A DNA stretch of 64,000 bases from a bacterium D16-36 (GTDB taxonomy: Bacteria > Bacillota > Clostridia > Lachnospirales > Lachnospiraceae): NCBI GenBank assembly GCA_003611745.1, contig RAYF01000026.1, positions 16,878 through 80,877 on the forward strand, read 5' to 3'. Under the pieces are notes generated by a model. That model searched no databases. It was not told the DNA's origin and worked only from the letters and a program-made list of their open reading frames with translations. The translations under genes and the position numbers were made by a program. Shown piece by piece: positions 9,685 to 19,839 of the stretch (position 1 is its first letter; each line of letters begins with the position of its first letter).

Positions 9685-10635
9685 ATGGCAAATAATAATA
9701 GCGGTGCTGGCGTAGAAGCAGCCAGCCAAAAAAAGAAAAGTAATATCCGTAAGCGTGAACGGAACAACTGGAATGGCTACCTATTTATGGTGCCATATGC
9801 CCTTATGTTCGTTGCATTTATTTTAGTTCCGGTTCTTATGGCTGTGATATTATCCTTTACAAACTTCGATTCAATTCAGTTCCCCTCTTTTGTAGGATTT
9901 CTGAATTACATTACATTGATTACCAGTGATGAAGTATTCATGCAGTATGTATTACCTAATACAGTAGTGTATGCGATTCTTGTCGGTGTCGGGGGGTATG
10001 TCCTTTCTTTCGTACTGGCATGGGCATTGTGTAATCTGACAAAACTGCCGAGGACGGTTTTTGCTTTGATACTGTATTCGCCAAGTATGACGGCCGGTGT
10101 TGCGATGACAGTACTCTGGAAGGTTATCTTCTCTGGTGACCAGACAGGATTGCTTAACAGCTGGCTGATGAGCCTTGGGTTTATCAATGAACCGATTATC
10201 TGGCTTGTAAGTACCAAATATTTGCTGCCGATTGTTGTCATTATCGGTCTTTGGTCTTCCATGGGTGTAGGTTTCCTGTCCATGATTGCAGGTATCCTGA
10301 ATTCCGATGAAGAACTGTATGAAGCAGCAGCAATTGATGGAATTAAGAACCGTTTTCAGGAAATGATTTATATCACCATCCCGCAGATGAAGCCGCAGAT
10401 GCTTTTTGCAGCGGTTATGTCTATCGTAAACGCATTCCAGAATGGTTTGATTTCAACACAGCTGACTGGTAACCCGTCACCGGGATATGCGGCGCAGCTG
10501 ATTGTAAACCATATCGAGGATTATGGTTTCCTGCGTTATGAGATGGGATATGCAGCAGCGGTTTCCGTTGTACTGTTGTTGATTGTACAGCTGTTCTCGA
10601 AAGCGTCCAATGCGCTTTTGACAGAAAAGGATTAA
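9685..10635 (+). CDS. Carbohydrate ABC transporter permease (MalF/LplB type)
   Basis: 316 aa. Start at ATG 9685 with ACGGAGGG about 10 nt upstream; the frame is open further upstream but without a better site. The N-terminus is a hydrophilic, basic tail ([14 protein letters not shown]), followed by six transmembrane helices. The EAA loop that contacts the ATPase is clear: [19 protein letters not shown] followed by ITIPQMKP. It pairs with the MalG-type permease 19 bp downstream and presumably receives substrate from the 1001-aa binding protein 49 bp upstream. No ATPase gene is nearby. Confidence 0.9.
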   Translation: MANNNSGAGVEAASQKKKSNIRKRERNNWNGYLFMVPYALMFVAFILVPVLMAVILSFTNFDSIQFPSFVGFLNYITLITSDEVFMQYVLPNTVVYAILVGVGGYVLSFVLAWALCNLTKLPRTVFALILYSPSMTAGVAMTVLWKVIFSGDQTGLLNSWLMSLGFINEPIIWLVSTKYLLPIVVIIGLWSSMGVGFLSMIAGILNSDEELYEAAAIDGIKNRFQEMIYITIPQMKPQMLFAAVMSIVNAFQNGLISTQLTGNPSPGYAAQLIVNHIEDYGFLRYEMGYAAAVSVVLLLIVQLFSKASNALLTEKD

Positions 10636-10654
10636 TGAGAAGGAGGGAAAAGAA

Positions 10655-11524
10655 ATGGCATATAAGGGAAAGAGAATCAATCCCCAGAAGTTTGAGAGAG
10701 GCCAGATAAAGATTATGGTAATTCTGCTTCCATTAGTTATATTTATGGCCTTGCCATTAGTGTTCATTGCAAACCATGCGTTTAAGCCGATGGAAGAGTT
10801 GTTTGCATTCCCGCCAACTTTCTTTGTAAAGAATGCAACCATGGAGAACTTCACGAAGCTGATAAAATTTAGCCGTACAGCAGGTATTCCGCTCAGCCGT
10901 TATGTATTTAACAGTATTGCGGTGACAGCATTGACGGTTGGATTATCGCTGCTCTTTACAACATTTGCAGCATTTGCACTGGCGAAGCTGAAATTTAAGG
11001 GCAGGGACCTGATGATGTCTATCAACCAGTTAGCAATCATGTTCGTGGCAACAGCGGTATTGATTCCTAGATATCTGGTTATTTGTAACTTGGGTATGAT
11101 TGACAGCATCTGGGCGCATGTACTTCCATTGTTAGCTTATCCTGTGGCGCTGTTCCTTGTAAAACAGTTCGTGGAGCAGGTGCCGGATGCGTTAATAGAG
11201 GCCGCCTACATAGATGGGGCGACGGATATGACGGTTTATCGGAAGATTATCCTTCCGATGATTAAGCCTGCGATTGCTACAGCGGCAATCCTTGTATTCC
11301 AGCAGGTATGGGCGAACATGGAGACATCAAATTATTATATTAATGATGACAGTATGAAGACGTTGACATTCTATATGAACTCTTTGGTGAACGCAAATAA
11401 TACCGTATCCGGACAGGGTATGGCAGCCGCCGCTACACTGATTATGTTCGTGCCGAATCTGGTATTGTTCATCATTCTTCAGAATAACGTCATGAACACC
11501 ATGGCACATTCTGGTATCAAGTAA
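10655..11524 (+). CDS. Carbohydrate ABC transporter permease (MalG type)
   Basis: 289 aa with six predicted transmembrane helices. The EAA motif reads PDALIEAAYIDGATDM followed by KIILPMIKPAI, typical of the second permease of a CUT1 importer. The ribosome site GAAGGAGGG precedes ATG 10655. It is cotranscribed with the upstream permease (19-bp gap) and with the NHL/YIP1 gene 32 bp downstream. The C-terminus (NVMNTMAHSGIK) ends in the short hydrophilic tail common to these proteins. Confidence 0.9.
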   Translation: MAYKGKRINPQKFERGQIKIMVILLPLVIFMALPLVFIANHAFKPMEELFAFPPTFFVKNATMENFTKLIKFSRTAGIPLSRYVFNSIAVTALTVGLSLLFTTFAAFALAKLKFKGRDLMMSINQLAIMFVATAVLIPRYLVICNLGMIDSIWAHVLPLLAYPVALFLVKQFVEQVPDALIEAAYIDGATDMTVYRKIILPMIKPAIATAAILVFQQVWANMETSNYYINDDSMKTLTFYMNSLVNANNTVSGQGMAAAATLIMFVPNLVLFIILQNNVMNTMAHSGIK

Positions 11525-11556
11525 ACAATTGCAAAAAGGAGAAGGAAACAGGCATT

Positions 11557-13626
11557 ATGAAGAGAAAAAGAAAGTTTATAAAACTGGCAGCTTTGTTCCT
11601 GGTTGCAATGGTTCTTACTTCAGGAATGAGCGCTGTGACAGTATCCGCAGAGACGCCATACAGAACGTTTACAGTCAATGGATATGGCGGAATGGAAGAG
11701 ACGCAGACTGCCTATCTGGCACATGAAACAATTATAAAATTCGGTGAAGAATTTATGAGTGCCCCGAAGGATATCTGTGTCACAGACGACGGAAAAATCT
11801 ATGTGGCAGATACCGGCAACAGCAGGATTTTAGTTGGGACGACAGAGGGTGAGTTAGAGCAGATTATCGGCGAGGGTACGTTAAAGTCGCCGCAGGGTGT
11901 GTTTGTTACGGAAGACAAACATGTCTATGTAGCAGACAGTGATGCAGAGGCTGTATTTGAGTTTGACCCAGAAGGGAATGTATTAAACAGATACACAAAG
12001 CCGGACAATCCGCTGTACGGCGGCGCAAAAGTAGTCTTTAAGCCGATAAAGGTTGTTGTAAATGAGTCAGGGATTATGTTCGTAATCTGTGAGTCAAACA
12101 CAAACGGTATCGTAGAGATCTCTCCGCAGGAGGGCGGAAGTTTTCTTGGGTATTTCGGAACAAACCTTACATCAGTAGATTTAGTTACTATGATTTTCCG
12201 TGCGGTTGCATCGGATGCCCAGAGGGCGAAGATGATCAGCAATATACCGTCTACGCCGGATAATCTGGCAATTGACGAAAAAGGGCTGATTTATACAGTA
12301 ACCCGCGGGGATAATGACGGTACTTTAAAGCGATTAAATATTGCAGGCGCTAACCTGATTAACGGGGCAAATCTGCAGGGCTATTATGATGATTCCCCGG
12401 CTGCCGTGGCAATTGGAAACCATGATAATATTTATGTAGCATCTTCTCAGGGATATATCTACGAGTATAATAATCAGGGCGAGCCTATTTATTTATTCGG
12501 CGGAAGAGATGATGGTACACAGCGTGTGGGTCTGTCTACACAGGTGGAAAGCATTCAGGTTGGCAAAAATGACGAAATCTATGTGCTTGACAGTGACAGG
12601 CGCCAGATTCAGGTATATAAGCCGTCTGAGTTTACACAGAAGCTTCATAACGCGCTCTATTTGTATTCAAAAGGGCGCTATACGGAAAGCCGTGAGCCGT
12701 TGTCAGATGTGTTAAAGATGAACAGCATGTTTGACTATGCAAACAGGGCGATGGGGCGTGCATATTTTCAGGAGGAAAATTATGATGAAGCGCTGCGCTA
12801 TGCAAGGCTGTCAAAAGACCACAGCGGTTATTCCGATGCATTCTGGGAAATCCGAAATGACTGGCTGAAGAAAAATATTGTAGCGGCGATGGTAACCATA
12901 GTACTGATAATTGTGTTGTATAAGCTGCTGAAGTTCTGGGATAAAAAGAAGGGAGTCCTTTCCGGCCTTAAGAGCGGGTGGGCTAAGTTCAAGGAGAAAA
13001 AACTGGTTTCAAATCTATTCTACTCTGGCTACTATATGAAGCATCCGTTTGATGCCTCTTATGGAATAGCAAGGGAAGGAAGGGCTTCTTGGAGCGCACC
13101 GTCCATTTTATTAGTAATTTTTATGGTAGAGTATGTTATTAATAAATACTTGTGCGGATTTCTCCAAAAGAATGTGCGTGAAGGCAGATATGATATTTTC
13201 TCTGACATTGGAACAATTTTAGTCGTTATCGTAGCACTGACTGCTTGTAATTATCTGGTCTGTACGATTAATGATGGTGAGGGTACGATAAAGAAGATTT
13301 ATACATATTTCTGCTACAGCCTTCTTCCATATATCCTGCTGACGCCAATCAGTTTTGCGCTGTCCCATGTATTGACATGGAATGAGCAATTTATCATTAC
13401 ACTGATTCAGGTAGTAATGTTCGCATGGATATTGATAATCGGTATTCTGGGTATCAAGGAAGTAAACAATTACACTGGTAAAGAAACCGCGAAGATTATT
13501 GCGCTGACATTATTTACGATTCTGATAGTTTCGTTGTTGATTTTCATTATTTATGTACTTTGGGCTCAGGTATTTGAGTTTATTAGTGCAATTTACGGAG
13601 AGGTGGTGTATCGGCTTGAGAAATAA
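11557..13626 (+). CDS. Membrane protein with extracellular NHL beta-propeller, TPR-like segment and YIP1-type membrane domain
   Basis: 689 aa. A signal peptide (about 1-31, cleavage near VSAET) is followed by NHL-type propeller repeats (about 60-350), seen as recurring units such as DICVTDDGKIYVADTGNSRI and GVFVTEDKHVYVADSDAEA. Residues ~360-430 look like tetratricopeptide helices (AYFQEENYDEALRYARLS). One helix (about 444-464) is followed by a cytoplasmic basic stretch, then a multi-helix YIP1-like domain (about 515-680). Proteins of this build are known to me next to similar permease sets in other Firmicutes, but their biochemical role is not established. Its place between permeases and a DUF5696 protein suggests a surface sensor or assembly part of the transporter. 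The 3' end overlaps the next gene. Confidence 0.7.
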   Translation: MKRKRKFIKLAALFLVAMVLTSGMSAVTVSAETPYRTFTVNGYGGMEETQTAYLAHETIIKFGEEFMSAPKDICVTDDGKIYVADTGNSRILVGTTEGELEQIIGEGTLKSPQGVFVTEDKHVYVADSDAEAVFEFDPEGNVLNRYTKPDNPLYGGAKVVFKPIKVVVNESGIMFVICESNTNGIVEISPQEGGSFLGYFGTNLTSVDLVTMIFRAVASDAQRAKMISNIPSTPDNLAIDEKGLIYTVTRGDNDGTLKRLNIAGANLINGANLQGYYDDSPAAVAIGNHDNIYVASSQGYIYEYNNQGEPIYLFGGRDDGTQRVGLSTQVESIQVGKNDEIYVLDSDRRQIQVYKPSEFTQKLHNALYLYSKGRYTESREPLSDVLKMNSMFDYANRAMGRAYFQEENYDEALRYARLSKDHSGYSDAFWEIRNDWLKKNIVAAMVTIVLIIVLYKLLKFWDKKKGVLSGLKSGWAKFKEKKLVSNLFYSGYYMKHPFDASYGIAREGRASWSAPSILLVIFMVEYVINKYLCGFLQKNVREGRYDIFSDIGTILVVIVALTACNYLVCTINDGEGTIKKIYTYFCYSLLPYILLTPISFALSHVLTWNEQFIITLIQVVMFAWILIIGILGIKEVNNYTGKETAKIIALTLFTILIVSLLIFIIYVLWAQVFEFISAIYGEVVYRLEK

Positions 13627-15967
13627 GAATTGGAAAAAAGTGATTGCACTGCTGGCGGCTGTGTCAGTAGTTACAGCAGGAATTCCGGGAATTGTACAGT
13701 ATGCCACAGCAACTGGTACAGAGGAAGAGGTATCAGATAATGGAACGGCATCAGAAGGTGAAGGTGCAGACGGGGAAGAGAAGGAAGAGGAAGAACCGCA
13801 GGTGGTATCAGAAAACGGCGAAGTTGTCATGAAGAATGCGATTGAAAAGAAACCGGAATCTGAGTGGATTACGATGAAAGATTATGAGGTTATCACAGAG
13901 AGCGATGCCTATAAGATGTATTTTTATGAGCCTACTCTTTCTATTATGCTGGAGAACAAGGAGACAGGCAAGATTTTAGAGTCTACCCTGAGCGATGAGA
14001 AAGATGACTGGAATAGTAACCAATCATGGAATTCCTATATGAAATCAGGTATTGTCCTCACAGCGATTAAGAATAATAAAAATGGATTCCAGCTTGATCT
14101 GGTCAGCAGTCCCCATACCCTTGATGTCACAAAGAATGATAAGGGCTTTTCTGCAAAGATATTCTTCTCAGAGTACAAGGTCGGGTTGACGATGGAGGTT
14201 TCTCTGGAAGGGGATAATCTGGTAGTTAATATTCCGGATGATTCTATTGTGGAAGAACAGGAGGGAAGTTATATTTCTACCATCAGCCCTTATCCGTTTA
14301 TGGGATATTCCTTCTTAGATGAAAAGAAGGGGTATATGCTGATTCCGGATGGAAATGGCGCCCTGATTAATCTGGACAATAAAGAGGGCCGTTATACGAC
14401 AGGTTTCAACCAGATGATTTATGGGCAGGATGAAGGTTTTGAGGAGAAGGATGCCAAAGCCCTTCTATGGGGTGAAGTGGATATGGTAAGGGATGCCAAT
14501 GAGGTGATTGCCCCAATATTCGGTATGGCCCATACAGAAGAGCAGATAGGGTATCTGGCAGTGGTAGAGAAGGGCGAAAAACGTGCAAGTATTGAGGCGC
14601 AGCCAAACGGAGCTACTGTCAATTACAACCGCTGTTTTGCAAACTTTAAGATTAGGGATGTTTTTGTTCAGCCTCTGAATAACTCTAATTCAGGTACTGT
14701 TCCTAGCACGGAATCAGACCACTCGCATTCTGACCTGCAGGTGCGTTATATGTTGCTTTCCGGCGAGAATGTCAGCTATTCTGCCATGGCAGAAACATAT
14801 CGTAATTACCTTTTGGACAACAAGCTCATTTCTATAAAGGACAATTCTTACAATACAAGAGTAGATTTCCTTGGAACAGAGAGAGAAAAATTCTTGCTTG
14901 GGACAAAAGCGGTTACGATGACTACGACAGAAAATATTGAGGAGCTTTATAAGGAAATGCAGGACGATGGGGTGTCCAGCCTGCTTACTTTATACAAAGG
15001 GTGGCAAAAGGGCGGATTATATAATCTGCCGGTTACAAAATACAAGGCAGACAGCCATATTGGAGGGACATCAAAGTTAACAAAATTGATTCAAGATTCT
15101 GAAGAGAAGAATTATCATATTTATCTGTTTAATGATGCGCTCAGGCTTAATCCGAGCACTGACAGCCTGAATTTCAATATGGTAAAGCAGGTAAATAAAA
15201 GAACATTAGAGGAATATTGGTATGCTGAGGTATATAGAACATTTTATTATCTTACACCGAAAAAAGCAGCAGAAGCAATAGAAGGTTTTGCAGATTCCTA
15301 CACAAACCATGATGTATCAAATCTGGCGTTGTCAGGAGTCAGCAATACATTATTTACCTATAGTTTTAAAAATAAGTTTTACAGCAGAAGCGATGTGGCA
15401 AAGGATTATTCCGATGCGCTTGACAAGATTGATGAGAATGTAAATCTTATTTTGGAAGAGCCGGCTGCCTATCTTTGGAAGAACACGGATGCATTTCTCG
15501 ACATGCCTCTTGGTTCATCCGATTATATGTATGTTGATGAAGAAATACCATTCCTTTCTATGGTATTAAAGGGTGTAATTCCAATGTATTCTGATTATGT
15601 AAACTTCGAGGCAAACAAGAATGAATTTTTCCTGCAAATGGTGGAAGCAGGCGTATATCCTTCCTTCTATCTGACATATGAGAAATCATCTGACCTGATT
15701 TATACAAATTCATCTGACCTTTATAGTACGGAGTTTAGTACTTACAGGGATGTTATTTCTGAGTATGATAAGGCGCTGCGCGAAGTGAATGATGCAGTAA
15801 AAGATGCATTTATTACAAAGCATGAGAAGGCAGAAAATGGAGTTACCGTAGTAACCTATAGCAATGGCGTGAAGATTTATGTCAACTATACAGGAACAGC
15901 CCAGACGGTAGATGGAGTTACCGTAGATGGGATGTCCTATTCCTATAAGGTAGGTGAGGCCGAATGA
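13616..15967 (+). CDS. DUF5696-type secreted/membrane-associated protein
   Basis: I chose TTG 13616, 11 bp inside the end of the upstream gene, because it begins a typical export signal (RNKNWKKVIALLAAVSVV...) and has GGAGAGG upstream; this gives 783 aa. After a low-complexity acidic segment (about 30-65, rich in E and G) comes a long domain I assign to DUF5696, including AETYRNYLLDN, ITTTENIEELYKEM-like helices and an internal region predicted to form an alpha/beta barrel. No catalytic residues are recognisable to me. The overlap with the NHL/YIP1 gene and the ATGA overlap with the next permease show tight coupling to the importer. Confidence 0.65.
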   Translation: MRNKNWKKVIALLAAVSVVTAGIPGIVQYATATGTEEEVSDNGTASEGEGADGEEKEEEEPQVVSENGEVVMKNAIEKKPESEWITMKDYEVITESDAYKMYFYEPTLSIMLENKETGKILESTLSDEKDDWNSNQSWNSYMKSGIVLTAIKNNKNGFQLDLVSSPHTLDVTKNDKGFSAKIFFSEYKVGLTMEVSLEGDNLVVNIPDDSIVEEQEGSYISTISPYPFMGYSFLDEKKGYMLIPDGNGALINLDNKEGRYTTGFNQMIYGQDEGFEEKDAKALLWGEVDMVRDANEVIAPIFGMAHTEEQIGYLAVVEKGEKRASIEAQPNGATVNYNRCFANFKIRDVFVQPLNNSNSGTVPSTESDHSHSDLQVRYMLLSGENVSYSAMAETYRNYLLDNKLISIKDNSYNTRVDFLGTEREKFLLGTKAVTMTTTENIEELYKEMQDDGVSSLLTLYKGWQKGGLYNLPVTKYKADSHIGGTSKLTKLIQDSEEKNYHIYLFNDALRLNPSTDSLNFNMVKQVNKRTLEEYWYAEVYRTFYYLTPKKAAEAIEGFADSYTNHDVSNLALSGVSNTLFTYSFKNKFYSRSDVAKDYSDALDKIDENVNLILEEPAAYLWKNTDAFLDMPLGSSDYMYVDEEIPFLSMVLKGVIPMYSDYVNFEANKNEFFLQMVEAGVYPSFYLTYEKSSDLIYTNSSDLYSTEFSTYRDVISEYDKALREVNDAVKDAFITKHEKAENGVTVVTYSNGVKIYVNYTGTAQTVDGVTVDGMSYSYKVGEAE

Positions 15968-16995
15968 GTAAAAAATTGAGTAAAGAAGAAAAGAAAAACC
16001 GTAAAAAGGTAAAACCGGGACGTTTAGCAAAGCGGGAAGCGATGGTGGGAATTGCATTTATCTCCCCCTGGATTATCGGAGCGCTAATGTTTCTGGTATA
16101 TCCGTTGGCGATGTCTTTCTGGTATTCGTTAAACAATATCCGTATTACACCGCTGGGACAGTTTTTCAATTATGTGGGAATCGGTAATTTTACACAGATT
16201 TTGATGGTTGATACGGAGTTTCCGCTAGAACTGGCGGACTATGTGATTTCTACTATTGTGTCTGTGCCGGTAATCGTAGTTTTTGCGCTGATGATTGCCA
16301 TTATGCTGAATCAGGATATCAAAGGAAGAGGAGTATTCCGTTTGATTTTCTTCCTGCCGGTTATTATTGTCAGCGGGCCGATTCTTGGTATGTTAAATGC
16401 TGAGGGTGCAGGAAGCGTTACAGCGATTGATATACAGGCGATTACAAATGCGGTGGAAGAGACATTGCCAAAATCAATAGCAGAACCGATTTCTGACCTG
16501 TTTGAGAATATGATTACGATACTCTGGTATTCCGGTGTCCAGATTTTGATTTTCCTCTCGAGCCTGCAGAAAATCGACCGCTCTATGTATGAGGCAGCCA
16601 AGATTGACGGCGGTTCTGGATGGGAGTGCTTCTGGAAGATTACCCTTCCGACAATCAAGCCGATGATTTTGTTGAACTGTGTCTACACAATTGTATATAT
16701 TTCAAATAATGACCAGAATGCAATTATTGAGCTGATTAAGAATTCCATGTTCTCGGGGACAAAGGAAAAGGGATATGGATATGCTTCTGCTATAGCATGG
16801 CTGTACTCCTTTGTGGTGCTGTTAATTGTAGGGCTGTTTGCACTTGCATTTATCGCAAAGAAAGATGTTTATGCAAAACAGGTTAAGAAAGCAAAGAAGG
16901 CACACAAGAAGGAACTTAGAGAGATTAAGAGAGTAGGAAGGAGGAGCGCTAGACATGCAAAAAAGAGAGAAAGAGAACAAGCAAAGCAACACTAA
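15964..16995 (+). CDS. Carbohydrate ABC transporter permease (LplB/MalF type), second pair
   Basis: 343 aa. Its ATG overlaps the DUF5696 stop codon (ATGA), indicating translational coupling. Six transmembrane helices and the EAA loop RSMYEAAKIDGGSGWE followed by ITLPTIKPMI identify a CUT1 permease. The periplasmic-side loop between helices is longer than in the first permease (about residues 135-175). The C-terminus is strongly basic (KKAKKAHKKELREIKRVGRR) and extends about 50 residues past the last helix, into the overlap with the next gene. Confidence 0.88.
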   Translation: MSKKLSKEEKKNRKKVKPGRLAKREAMVGIAFISPWIIGALMFLVYPLAMSFWYSLNNIRITPLGQFFNYVGIGNFTQILMVDTEFPLELADYVISTIVSVPVIVVFALMIAIMLNQDIKGRGVFRLIFFLPVIIVSGPILGMLNAEGAGSVTAIDIQAITNAVEETLPKSIAEPISDLFENMITILWYSGVQILIFLSSLQKIDRSMYEAAKIDGGSGWECFWKITLPTIKPMILLNCVYTIVYISNNDQNAIIELIKNSMFSGTKEKGYGYASAIAWLYSFVVLLIVGLFALAFIAKKDVYAKQVKKAKKAHKKELREIKRVGRRSARHAKKREREQAKQH

Positions 16996-17959
16996 TGGGC
17001 AGGCAGCAGCTGTAAAAAGGCCAAAGTTTAACAAAGATAAGTTTAGGAAGTTTATGCTTGGGACAAAAGAAAGGCAGGGCTTTTTGAAAGTATTCTGCAT
17101 TTATGCACTGTTAATCTGTATTGGCTTCATTTATCTGAATCCGATTCTTCATATGATTAGCAGAAGCTTTATGTCATTAAACGACCTGCTGGATTCATCG
17201 GTAAACTGGATTCCAAGTGCTATTGACCTATCGAACTATGCGCAGGCTGCAAAGAGTATGGATTTCTGGCGTTCTTTGGGAATGAGCATTATTATTGCCG
17301 GTGTCCCGACAATCTGCAATCTGATTTCCTGTGCGGTTATAGGTTACGGGCTGGCACGCTTTGAGTTTCCGGGCAGGAATGTCGTGATTGGTATCATCCT
17401 TTTTACATTCATTCTGCCGACCCAGATTACAATGATTTCTACTTACTTGCTTTACACAAATATGGGTATTATAGGTACGCTTTGGGCGTTTGTGCTTCCA
17501 TCCCTGCTCGGCATGGGAATCAATGCCCCGATTTTCATATTGATTTTCTGGCAGTTTTTCAGACAGGTGCCGAAGGTATTGATAGAGGCAGCACAGATAG
17601 ACGGTGCCGGCTATCTGAAATCTTTCTTTAAGATTTCACTGCCTTCTGCAGCACCAGCGATTATTACAGTATCCTTATTCTCATTTGTGTGGTACTGGAA
17701 TGAGTCATATCTGACAGAATTATATGTTTCCGGTGTCAAAGTTAAGACGGGTTGGACATCACTGGTTATCCAGCTTGATAACTTTGCGACAAACTATAAT
17801 TCTTATGCGCAAACTGCTACAGGCGGCGCTACGAGGCTAAATGAATCCATTAATATGGCAGGTACCATGCTTAGTGTTCTGCCGCTTATGCTGATGTACT
17901 TTATACTCCAGAGGTACTTTGTAGAGAGTATTGACCGTACAGGTATTACTGGTGAATAA
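16955..17959 (+). CDS. Carbohydrate ABC transporter permease (MalG type), second pair
   Basis: 334 aa. The ATG at 16955 follows GGAAGGAGGAG at good spacing and lies 41 bp inside the preceding permease gene. The N-terminal 40 residues are polar and basic, then six transmembrane helices. The ATPase-contact motif is PKVLIEAAQIDGAGYL followed by KISLPSAAPAI. It forms the second permease pair with the preceding gene and probably works with the lipoprotein binding protein encoded next. Confidence 0.88.
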   Translation: MQKREKENKQSNTNGQAAAVKRPKFNKDKFRKFMLGTKERQGFLKVFCIYALLICIGFIYLNPILHMISRSFMSLNDLLDSSVNWIPSAIDLSNYAQAAKSMDFWRSLGMSIIIAGVPTICNLISCAVIGYGLARFEFPGRNVVIGIILFTFILPTQITMISTYLLYTNMGIIGTLWAFVLPSLLGMGINAPIFILIFWQFFRQVPKVLIEAAQIDGAGYLKSFFKISLPSAAPAIITVSLFSFVWYWNESYLTELYVSGVKVKTGWTSLVIQLDNFATNYNSYAQTATGGATRLNESINMAGTMLSVLPLMLMYFILQRYFVESIDRTGITGE

Positions 17960-18007
17960 TGGATTTAAAGTATTTTATAAAAAACTATAGAAGTTCCATA
18001 ATATCTA

Positions 18008-18016
18008 TGATATAAT
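18008..18016 (+). promoter_or_regulatory. Extended -10 promoter before the lipoprotein solute-binding gene
   Basis: TGATATAAT at 18008-18016 is a perfect extended -10 element; no good -35 hexamer is visible 17 bp upstream. It would give the binding-protein gene a separate transcript, consistent with the need for excess binding protein over permeases. Confidence 0.5.
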
Positions 18017-18087
18017 GAACTAATAAAAGCAACATATGTTGGGCACTTATCAAAAGCTGTTGCATATTTAAGAAAAGGAGGAAGATT

Positions 18088-19656
18088 ATGAGAAAAAAAT
18101 TATTAGCTTTGATGCTGACAATGTCCATGGCAGTTGGATTAGTCGGCTGTGGCGGCGGCAAACAGGAGAAGCAGGATCCTGGTAAGGTTAAGATGACAAA
18201 TGAGACCGAGACGGTGGACATTGGCGGAATAACCTATACCAAGTCAAAGGATCTGACGGAGGATGACATTGAGCTTACCTATTTCCATTTTGATCAGGAT
18301 GAGACGGTTACATATTTGAAAGATCGTTTTGAGGAGATTTATCCTAACATCCATGTAAATGCAGTATATGAAAATGTAAAGACCTACAATGATACATTGT
18401 TATCCTTGGTCAACAGTGGTGATACACCGGATGTAATTATGTTCTCTGACGCAGATTTTGCGCTGAGCAACTCATTGCTTGCAGACATTACGGAACTTTG
18501 GAAATCAGATCCTGAGACAAAGGATATTGCTACTACAATCAATGACTGTAATATCGGATGTTTTGCAACAAGCAAGCGCTTTGCGGTACCTGTAAAGTTC
18601 TTCCCTGGTGTTATGTACGTAGATAGAAATGTACTGACGAAATTGAATATAGATCCGCCTTCAAGAAACTGGACATGGGATCAGATGATTAAGTTAATCA
18701 AAGATTGTACAGTAAAAGATTCTTCAGATGGCATGCCATATTACGGATGCGGATACTACAACAGGCTTGATTCCTACTATGGTATTGCTGCAGCACAGAC
18801 AGTTCAGGGTGAGTTTGGATTTGACGGCAATAAGTTTGACCTTACCGCATGGGCAATCGGCGAGCAGGAATTTGCAAACCTGAAGCAGGGCGGTTATATT
18901 GCACCTGTTACAGAGACCATTGAGATGGAGCAGTGGATGGGCGACTTCCAGGGCTGGTGTGGTGCTTCTTCACATGTAGCACTGTTTACAGAAGCATTCT
19001 GGACCTATCAGAATACATGGGCAACAGAGAACTACAAACAGTATAATCTTGATATTGTTCCTTACGTTGTTCCTGCTGTCAGCGAGGAGGATGCTAAGTC
19101 TACCCACCATTCTATTGCAACAATCGACTTTGGTGGTTTAACTACTTCCTGCCAGTATCCTCGCGAGGCATACGAGTTATTGAAGTTTATGTCATTTGGC
19201 AAGGATGGATGGAAGACAAGAATTCAGTTATATAATGATGAAACACAGACAAACTCTAGCGGCCTTCCTTTGAAGCAGGATGTTATGCCAGCTCCGATTA
19301 CAACAGACGAAGAAGTTTGGGATCAGTATACTGAGATGTATTGCAAGGGAATGGATGATGAGCATGTAGGATACTGGAAAGAGTTCTTTGCAAGCTGTAT
19401 GCAGCCGATTCCATATGGATGGACCAGTATCGCTGGTTACTGGAACTACTGTGATGAGTATTTCAACAAGCTTGATATCCATAATAAAGTGGATAATGGT
19501 GAGGAGAAAGCTGCTGATAAGGTAGATGAGGCAACCCAGAAAGCGAACTACTATCATGCTTCTGCGATGTTGCAGTACTTTGGCAAGGAAGGATATGATA
19601 TTCTTTCTGACGAAGAGATTTCAAAGTATGAAGAGATGGTAAAAGAGAATTCATAA
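18088..19656 (+). CDS. Lipoprotein solute-binding protein of a sugar ABC transporter
   Basis: 522 aa. The signal peptide ends in a standard lipobox (VGLVGC, Cys21), so it is anchored outside the membrane. The body is a family 1 extracellular solute-binding protein (YFHFDQDETVTYLKDRFEEI; GDTPDVIMFSDADFAL; SRNWTWDQMIKLIKDC), and its 500-aa size is normal for oligosaccharide binders. AAAGGAGGAAG precedes the ATG. It sits behind its own extended -10 promoter, 128 bp after the second permease pair, and ahead of the intracellular GH51 gene. The ligand is probably an arabino-oligosaccharide, inferred from context. Confidence 0.87.
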   Translation: MRKKLLALMLTMSMAVGLVGCGGGKQEKQDPGKVKMTNETETVDIGGITYTKSKDLTEDDIELTYFHFDQDETVTYLKDRFEEIYPNIHVNAVYENVKTYNDTLLSLVNSGDTPDVIMFSDADFALSNSLLADITELWKSDPETKDIATTINDCNIGCFATSKRFAVPVKFFPGVMYVDRNVLTKLNIDPPSRNWTWDQMIKLIKDCTVKDSSDGMPYYGCGYYNRLDSYYGIAAAQTVQGEFGFDGNKFDLTAWAIGEQEFANLKQGGYIAPVTETIEMEQWMGDFQGWCGASSHVALFTEAFWTYQNTWATENYKQYNLDIVPYVVPAVSEEDAKSTHHSIATIDFGGLTTSCQYPREAYELLKFMSFGKDGWKTRIQLYNDETQTNSSGLPLKQDVMPAPITTDEEVWDQYTEMYCKGMDDEHVGYWKEFFASCMQPIPYGWTSIAGYWNYCDEYFNKLDIHNKVDNGEEKAADKVDEATQKANYYHASAMLQYFGKEGYDILSDEEISKYEEMVKENS

Positions 19657-19730
19657 GAGTTACAGGAACTTGTTATTAGTTTGTTTTTTAGGAGTTTTCT
19701 GGCTTCCGTACTTTATGGAATATGTGATAA

Positions 19731-19764
19731 GCGAAAGGGCAAGGCGGTTACCTTGCCTTTTCGC
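19731..19764 (+). terminator. Strong hairpin between binding protein and GH51 genes
   Basis: GCGAAAGGGCAAGG (19731-19744), loop CGGTTA, CCTTGCCTTTTCGC (19751-19764): a 14-bp stem with one G-U pair. No T-run follows, so it may stabilise the upstream mRNA or end transcription only partly, allowing some GH51 expression by read-through. Confidence 0.55.
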
Positions 19765-19839
19765 TAATGCTTAGGACAAGCGCATCGGCCGGAAGGAATC
19801 AGAAAACGGAATTTGTTATGTCAGAGAATGGAGGAAGAT

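Noticed and set aside
11529..11726. Small frame starting just before the NHL/YIP1 gene
   Set aside because: It overlaps the true start in another frame and ignores the clear ribosome site and signal peptide at 11557.
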